A stretch of DNA of 64,000 nt, taken from Ktedonobacteria bacterium brp13 (GTDB lineage: Bacteria; Chloroflexota; Ktedonobacteria; Ktedonobacterales; Ktedonobacteraceae). Shown one piece after another: positions 59,675 through 64,000 of the stretch. How positions within the stretch are numbered: position 1 is the first letter of the stretch; each line of letters starts with the position of its first letter. Under the pieces are notes generated by a model. It ran no database searches. It saw only the letters and a program-made list of their open reading frames with translations, and was not told where the DNA came from. The position numbers and the translations under genes are program-made. The stretch is from contig AP024096.1 of assembly GCA_015099395.1 (NCBI GenBank), positions 4,464,001 to 4,528,000 on the forward strand. The letters run 5' to 3'.

Positions 59675-61474
59675 ATGAGTTCACAGAATCATCGCCTGGA
59701 AGATAGATCTATAGAGCGGCCTATCGCCATCGTTGGAGCCGGTCCGACCGGACTGTTAGCCGCAAGCTTGCTAGGACAGGCTGGCATCCCTGTCTGTCTG
59801 TTTGAAAGGCAGCTTGAGCCCGAGAACGAACCACGCGCCATCACGATCGATGACGAAGGATTGCGCATCTGTCAGGCTATCGGGATCGCAGACGAGCTCT
59901 GCAAGCATGCGCTGCTGAATATGTCTGCCCGCTATATCTCACAGAACAGAACGCTCGTGCATATCGCACCACGCCAGCAACCCAACGGCTATCCACTCAT
60001 CTCCACATTTCACCAGCCAACGTTAGAGAGGCTACTACGTACGAATCTGCTACGATACCCCTCCGTCACCTTCTATCCTGGACATGGCGTTACAGCAATC
60101 GAGCAGGATCAACAACAGGTCACACTCACCGTCCAGACCACAGACGGCGCAACACACTCCCTCCACGCTCCATATGTATTGGCCTGCGACGGCGCACGCA
60201 GTCTACTACGCCAGCGCATGGCAATCCCCCTCAATCCAGTCTCTCTGGCAAATATTCGACAGTCAGGAAGGCAGGTCAGCAGGCAGCAGCGACCGCAGGC
60301 AGGACAACGCTGGCTGGTCCTTGATACCCTGGAGCATGAGACTGCAGCTGCGCACGATCAAACAGCCTTAGAACAGGCACGGCAGCAGATTATCTTTTTC
60401 TGCAATCCACGCCGCCCGGCTGTTACTGTACCGGCCCCGGAAGCACGGAGACGCTGGGAGTTTATGCTAAAACCAGACGAGGACGGTGAACAGCTCTGCC
60501 AGCCAGAGTTGGCACGACAGCTCATAAAGCAAGCCTGCGCTACGTTACCCCCTGGTCTATCGCTCCTCTATGCCGAAGACGCTGAGATCCAACGTACCGC
60601 TATCTACACCTTCCATACGCTCAATGCAGCAAGCTATCTACGTGGGCGCGTTTTCTTGCTGGGAGATGCCGCGCACCTGATGCCACCCTTCGGTGGACAG
60701 GGCATGAATAGCGGCCTACGTGACGCCTATAACCTTTGCTGGAAGCTACGCATTGCCTGGAAGGACGGAAACCCTCACCATCTATTACAGAGCTACCAAC
60801 GTGAGCGCAGTCCGCATACGGACCGCATGATCCGCTTTTCAGCGAACCTGGGAGCTCTGATCATGACTCCGTATCGTCCACTGGCTGCTATCCGGGATCT
60901 CAGCCTCAATACGCTCAATGTCTTGCCACAGGTACGCAGCTACCTATCAGATATGCGTATCAAACCAGTCGCTACCTATACACACGGCTGCCTGCTCCCA
61001 CGCCATCTCACCAGAGCACCCAGGCTTACGGGAACACTCTTTCCAGCCACAACCGTCACCCTCCTACAAGCAAAGAACCGCTCATACACATGCCGTCTCG
61101 ATGAACTCCAGGGACAGCGCTTTCTCTTGCTCTGGCTGCAACCCGATACGCCACAAGTGATAAAGCATCTAGCACAAAGCACGACAAAGCTCTGGACACG
61201 ACTTGCGGTACAGGCTATGCAGATAGTTCATGATACTGATTCTAGTAATGATGGTAATGATGATAGTAACGATGGCAGTATTGCCAGAATGGCAGGAGAG
61301 CAGGTACAGATCGGTCAGATAGTAGATCACAGCGGTCAGCTCACCAGACAATTACGCCGCTACAAGGGCTCCATCTTGCTTTTACGTCCCGATCAATATG
61401 TCATGGGGCAGTTCAAGATAGCCAGGCTGCACGCTATTGAGCAAGCGTTGATGGCGCTACTCGGTATCGAGTAA
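59675..61474 (+). CDS. FAD-dependent aromatic/polyketide monooxygenase (class A flavoprotein)
   Basis: This 599-residue protein has the dinucleotide-binding GxGxxG (IAIVGAGPTGLLAASLLGQA), the acidic end of the second strand (CLFERQ), and GD(A)AHLMPPFGGQGMNSGLRDAYNLCWKL, the FAD/NAD(P)H fingerprint of the p-hydroxybenzoate-hydroxylase and MhpA/PgaE group. A thioredoxin-like C-terminal domain, as in MhpA and polyketide hydroxylases, is probable from about 430 onward. It contains an SNDGNDDSNDGS insert from a TGATGGTAA-type repeat around 61240-61270. The ATG is three bases after the CLF-like gene and no separate ribosome site is seen, so coupled translation is likely. It would hydroxylate an aromatic or polyketide product of the two upstream genes; this is inference. 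Confidence 0.88.
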   Translation: MSSQNHRLEDRSIERPIAIVGAGPTGLLAASLLGQAGIPVCLFERQLEPENEPRAITIDDEGLRICQAIGIADELCKHALLNMSARYISQNRTLVHIAPRQQPNGYPLISTFHQPTLERLLRTNLLRYPSVTFYPGHGVTAIEQDQQQVTLTVQTTDGATHSLHAPYVLACDGARSLLRQRMAIPLNPVSLANIRQSGRQVSRQQRPQAGQRWLVLDTLEHETAAAHDQTALEQARQQIIFFCNPRRPAVTVPAPEARRRWEFMLKPDEDGEQLCQPELARQLIKQACATLPPGLSLLYAEDAEIQRTAIYTFHTLNAASYLRGRVFLLGDAAHLMPPFGGQGMNSGLRDAYNLCWKLRIAWKDGNPHHLLQSYQRERSPHTDRMIRFSANLGALIMTPYRPLAAIRDLSLNTLNVLPQVRSYLSDMRIKPVATYTHGCLLPRHLTRAPRLTGTLFPATTVTLLQAKNRSYTCRLDELQGQRFLLLWLQPDTPQVIKHLAQSTTKLWTRLAVQAMQIVHDTDSSNDGNDDSNDGSIARMAGEQVQIGQIVDHSGQLTRQLRRYKGSILLLRPDQYVMGQFKIARLHAIEQALMALLGIE

Positions 61475-61534
61475 GCCATCAACGCTCCCATAACAATCTA
61501 ATCTATAATAGATGAAGATTCAGTAGCAATCCTA

Positions 61535-63040
61535 TTATTTGGCGATATCGTCTCCAAGCAGACGCTGATAGAGGTCACGCTGACGAAGAGCTGCTTTGCG
61601 ATAGATGTCGCCACGCTTGTTGTCAGGCCTGACGGGATCGCCAATCTCAGGTTCCAATTTAGAGAGGTCAGGGATAATCTGAAGGGCTTCGAGGGCTAAG
61701 AGTGCGGCACCACGAGCCGAGGCTTCCTGCTCTTTTGATGGATAGATAGCGACGTCGGTGGTGTCAGCGATGATGTGTTGCAGCGTCTGGGAGTGGAAGA
61801 GAGCACCACCGCTGGCCATCAAACGATGATCACTGGTATCGGCATGCAGCGCTTTACACAGCTCCTCATGGATGGCGGCCAGACGATAGCCCAGTGCTTC
61901 CATACCCGCAGCAAGGATGTCGGCTGGCTCAGTATGGATAGAGAGACCCGAGACGGTCATACGAGCCTCGGCATGCCAGCCCAGACTGCGCTCACCAGAG
62001 ATAAAGGGCAGCATCGTCAGACCATGCTCATCGGGGGCAAGTTTGGCGATCTGTGGCTCCATCTCTTGCAATGATCCCACCTTCAATGTGTTATCCAACC
62101 AGGCGAGCAGATTACCACCCTCGCTCATAGCACCACCGATGACAGCACGTTGCTTATCGACAAAGTAGAGCCAGAGGCCAAGCGGTAGTGTCTCCAGTTC
62201 ATCGTATGGCGTCACCACGCGCATCGCACTGGAGGTCCCCATGGTCAGCGACCAGTTCTGCTTATTGATGCAGGATGAGCCAATACAGGCCGAGGCACCA
62301 TCCCCAAGCGCAGGAAACCAGGGAACGTCTTTCAGCGCAGGCCAGCGTGTGACATACTCTCCCTGCAAACCCTTGAGGCTATCATGCATATCACCGATAT
62401 CTGACAGCTGCTCGCGACGTACAGACAGAACATGCATCAGCTCTTCATCCCATTGCAGCGTCTGCCGTGTGAGCATACCGGTCGCCGACGCCATCGAGAC
62501 GCTACAGACCGAGTGACCAAGCACAGTGCGATGCAGATATTCGCCAAACGAGATCCACTGCCGCGCCTGCGCAAAGACTTCTGGCTGCTCTTTCTTGAGA
62601 TAACGTAGCTTCGCAGGCCAATAGCTAGCATGAAAGCGTACGCCGGTACGATCGTGAACTTTCTGTTCATCCAGTTCCTGACGCAGTTCGTGGGCAGCCG
62701 CAAAGGCGCGTGTATCCTCCCAGGTAATCACTGGCGTCACAGGCTTACCATTTGCATCGACACCCAGCAAGCTATGCCAGAAGGTATCGATCGCGACCGC
62801 TGCAATCTCCTGCGTAAGCTTCCCGGCCTTCTTGAGCACATCATCAATCGTCTGCGCCACCAGTTTGACCAGTGTATCAGCATCTACCGATACCTGTCCG
62901 GCGGACGACGTATCAAGCTTATAGGTACTCTGAGAGACCAGAGCAGGGATTGCACGCCCATTGGCATCGAAGAGCAGGGCACGTGTAGACGACGTACCAA
63001 CATCCAGCGCCAGAATATATGGCGATTTCGCATCAGACAT
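61535..63040 (-). CDS. FGGY-family carbohydrate kinase (gluconokinase-like)
   Basis: This 501-residue protein has the ASKHA fold. The N-terminal phosphate-1 motif is LALDVGTSSTRALLFD, the catalytic-base region is VITWEDTR, and the C-terminal half has MGTSSAMRV and ASGGALFHSQT. The overall pattern is nearest to gluconokinases and xylulokinases of Chloroflexota and Bacteroidota. The ATG at 63040 is chosen because the 63058 codon is TTG; a weak GGGAGA is about 12 bases upstream. No transporter or sugar dehydrogenase is adjacent, so the sugar is not defined. Confidence 0.9.
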   Translation of the reverse strand: MSDAKSPYILALDVGTSSTRALLFDANGRAIPALVSQSTYKLDTSSAGQVSVDADTLVKLVAQTIDDVLKKAGKLTQEIAAVAIDTFWHSLLGVDANGKPVTPVITWEDTRAFAAAHELRQELDEQKVHDRTGVRFHASYWPAKLRYLKKEQPEVFAQARQWISFGEYLHRTVLGHSVCSVSMASATGMLTRQTLQWDEELMHVLSVRREQLSDIGDMHDSLKGLQGEYVTRWPALKDVPWFPALGDGASACIGSSCINKQNWSLTMGTSSAMRVVTPYDELETLPLGLWLYFVDKQRAVIGGAMSEGGNLLAWLDNTLKVGSLQEMEPQIAKLAPDEHGLTMLPFISGERSLGWHAEARMTVSGLSIHTEPADILAAGMEALGYRLAAIHEELCKALHADTSDHRLMASGGALFHSQTLQHIIADTTDVAIYPSKEQEASARGAALLALEALQIIPDLSKLEPEIGDPVRPDNKRGDIYRKAALRQRDLYQRLLGDDIAK

Positions 63041-63155
63041 AAACGTATGTTCTCCCAACCTTCACAAATTAACGGAAAGGGCAAAGCGCTCACTGAAGGG
63101 GGCAAAACCCTCCCTCTCTATAGAAAGTATTTTACACCTTCCCGCTTTGGATACG

Positions 63156-63836
63156 TTACGCAAGGTTGGGTAGTTGCCAGTCGATCTCCGGCTTGCCCGA
63201 GGATCGCAATGCCGCATTGATCTTCGAGAAGGGTCGGCTACCAAAGAAGCCATTGCGTGCCGAGAGGGGTGAAGGGTGAGCAGATTCGATAATCGTATGG
63301 CGCGTCGTATCGATCAAAGCCTTCTTCTTCTGCGCATAGCCTCCCCACAACACAAAGACCACAGGTTCCTCTTTCGCATTCACGACGCGGATCACCTGAT
63401 CGGTAAAGAGCTCCCAGCCATGGTTCTTATGCGAATTGGCCTCGTGCGCCCTCACTGTCAGCACAGCATTGAGCATCAGGATACCTTGCGCCGCCCAGGG
63501 TACCAGATAGCCGTTATTGGGGATGCTACAGCCAACGTCCTCACGTAGCTCTTTAAATATGTTCATCAGCGAAGGCGGTGACTTGATACCGGGACGCACA
63601 GAGAAGCAGAGGCCGTGCGACTGATTGTGATTGTGGTAGGGGTCCTGACCCAACCAGAAGACATTGACATGTTCATAAGGGGCCAGACGTAGAGCAGTGA
63701 AGACATCCTGCTCGGGGGGAAAGACCTCGTGGCGCTCTCGCTCAGCATCCACAAACTGCGCTAACTTCTGAAAATATGGCTTCTCTATCTCGCCATTCAG
63801 GTGCTCATGCCAACTCTCTGGAATATCGATCTGCAT
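63156..63836 (-). CDS. ung: Uracil-DNA glycosylase (family 1)
   Basis: This 226-residue enzyme has the motif 1 sequence WLGQDPYH with the catalytic Asp, SHGLCFSV, and the Leu-intercalation motif HPSPLSA, all identical to the family-1 pattern. It removes uracil from DNA as the first step of base excision repair. The length is the family's usual one. The ATG at 63836 has GAAGGA upstream and a good promoter at 63890-63917. It is independent of the sugar kinase, which lies 115 bases downstream on the same strand. Confidence 0.97.
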   Translation of the reverse strand: MQIDIPESWHEHLNGEIEKPYFQKLAQFVDAERERHEVFPPEQDVFTALRLAPYEHVNVFWLGQDPYHNHNQSHGLCFSVRPGIKSPPSLMNIFKELREDVGCSIPNNGYLVPWAAQGILMLNAVLTVRAHEANSHKNHGWELFTDQVIRVVNAKEEPVVFVLWGGYAQKKKALIDTTRHTIIESAHPSPLSARNGFFGSRPFSKINAALRSSGKPEIDWQLPNLA

Positions 63837-63889
63837 ATGCTATCCTTCATTCAACATATTTTGTGCACATGCTATCACGCACTTGCACT

Positions 63890-63917
63890 ACTATAGCATT
63901 CTAAACGCGCTCTGCAA
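63890..63917 (-). promoter_or_regulatory. Promoter of ung
   Basis: Read on the minus strand, TTGCAG (63917-63912) and TATAGT (63895-63890) are 16 bases apart. Transcription would start near 63882, about 45 bases before the ATG at 63836. Confidence 0.55.
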
Positions 63918-64000
63918 AACTGGCAATCTTCTGCACTATTTGCGGTATTCTCGCGAACCATGGGTTCCTATACATGAAATCCCATAGATATAAGAAAAGA

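Noticed and set aside
61448..61484. GTTGATGGC/GCCATCAAC hairpin at the end of the monooxygenase gene
   Set aside because: The left arm is inside the coding sequence and no U-run follows. It could be a chance inverted repeat, so it was not called a terminator.

Overview
The window looks like a piece of a Ktedonobacteria-type chromosome (Chloroflexota). This is an inference from gene content and style, not from a marker gene. The signs are several Hanks-type Ser/Thr kinases fused to or beside TPR and HEAT scaffolds, FHA and KGG proteins, stand-alone response regulators, small CxxC...HGICxxH proteins, many short dispersed palindromic repeats, and mostly short, single-gene transcription units. 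No rRNA, tRNA, CRISPR array or phage module was found.

Region by region. 1-4450: 3' end of a phospholipase D-family gene, then a membrane-anchored D-Ala-D-Ala carboxypeptidase with a very long disordered N-terminus and a phosphodiester-glycosidase lipoprotein. 4519-8110: a mosaic palindromic repeat interrupted by a 2.8 kb IS701-like element. Its transposase carries an in-frame 12-bp tandem repeat, and it brings a second HTH/coiled-coil gene. 8160-10970: a permease remnant, then an overlapping operon of GT2 glycosyltransferase, DUF2064 protein and radical SAM/SPASM protein. 11149-16732: FlgM-like protein, epoxide hydrolase, KGG protein, and a sensor kinase followed by a receiver-only regulator. 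17060-24527: HEAT protein, Ser/Thr kinase, CocE-type hydrolase, double-FHA protein, NadD-like nucleotidyltransferase. 24639-28954: aconitase, an ISAs1 remnant, a class I amidotransferase hydrolase, a small Zn-type protein. 29031-31852: a 10-bp tandem repeat, a duplicated and broken copy of a regulator 5' end, then a NarL-type two-component pair. 32540-36289: two paralogous zinc-ribbon/TPR proteins, one with a full kinase and one with only a remnant of the kinase N-lobe. 36392-40475: GT2, a 52-aa membrane protein, metG behind a structured leader with a Met-rich small ORF and an intrinsic terminator, and a TusA-like protein. 40548-45651: a second mosaic repeat, a GxGYxYP secreted protein, hflX, and a frameshifted secreted-protein gene. 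45673-51491: SpoU-type methyltransferase, Gfo/Idh/MocA oxidoreductase, and a sulfite reductase/siroheme operon. 51525-54340: P450 and TetR divergent around a perfect 25-bp palindrome, then a third mosaic repeat with 110-bp inverted arms. 54345-61474: FAH-family and SnoaL-like genes beside a four-gene operon. That operon holds an alpha/beta-hydrolase-fold protein lacking its nucleophile, a ketosynthase, a chain-length-factor-like partner and an FAD monooxygenase, together a type II PKS-like cassette. 61535-63917: FGGY sugar kinase and uracil-DNA glycosylase.

The most interesting items are the KS/CLF-like cassette without a visible ACP, the metG leader, the three copies of a three-way-junction repeat with an apparent compensatory change, the mosaic palindromic repeat family with the IS inside one copy, and the kinase/pseudokinase-TPR pair. 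All identifications were made by reading motifs. No database search was run.
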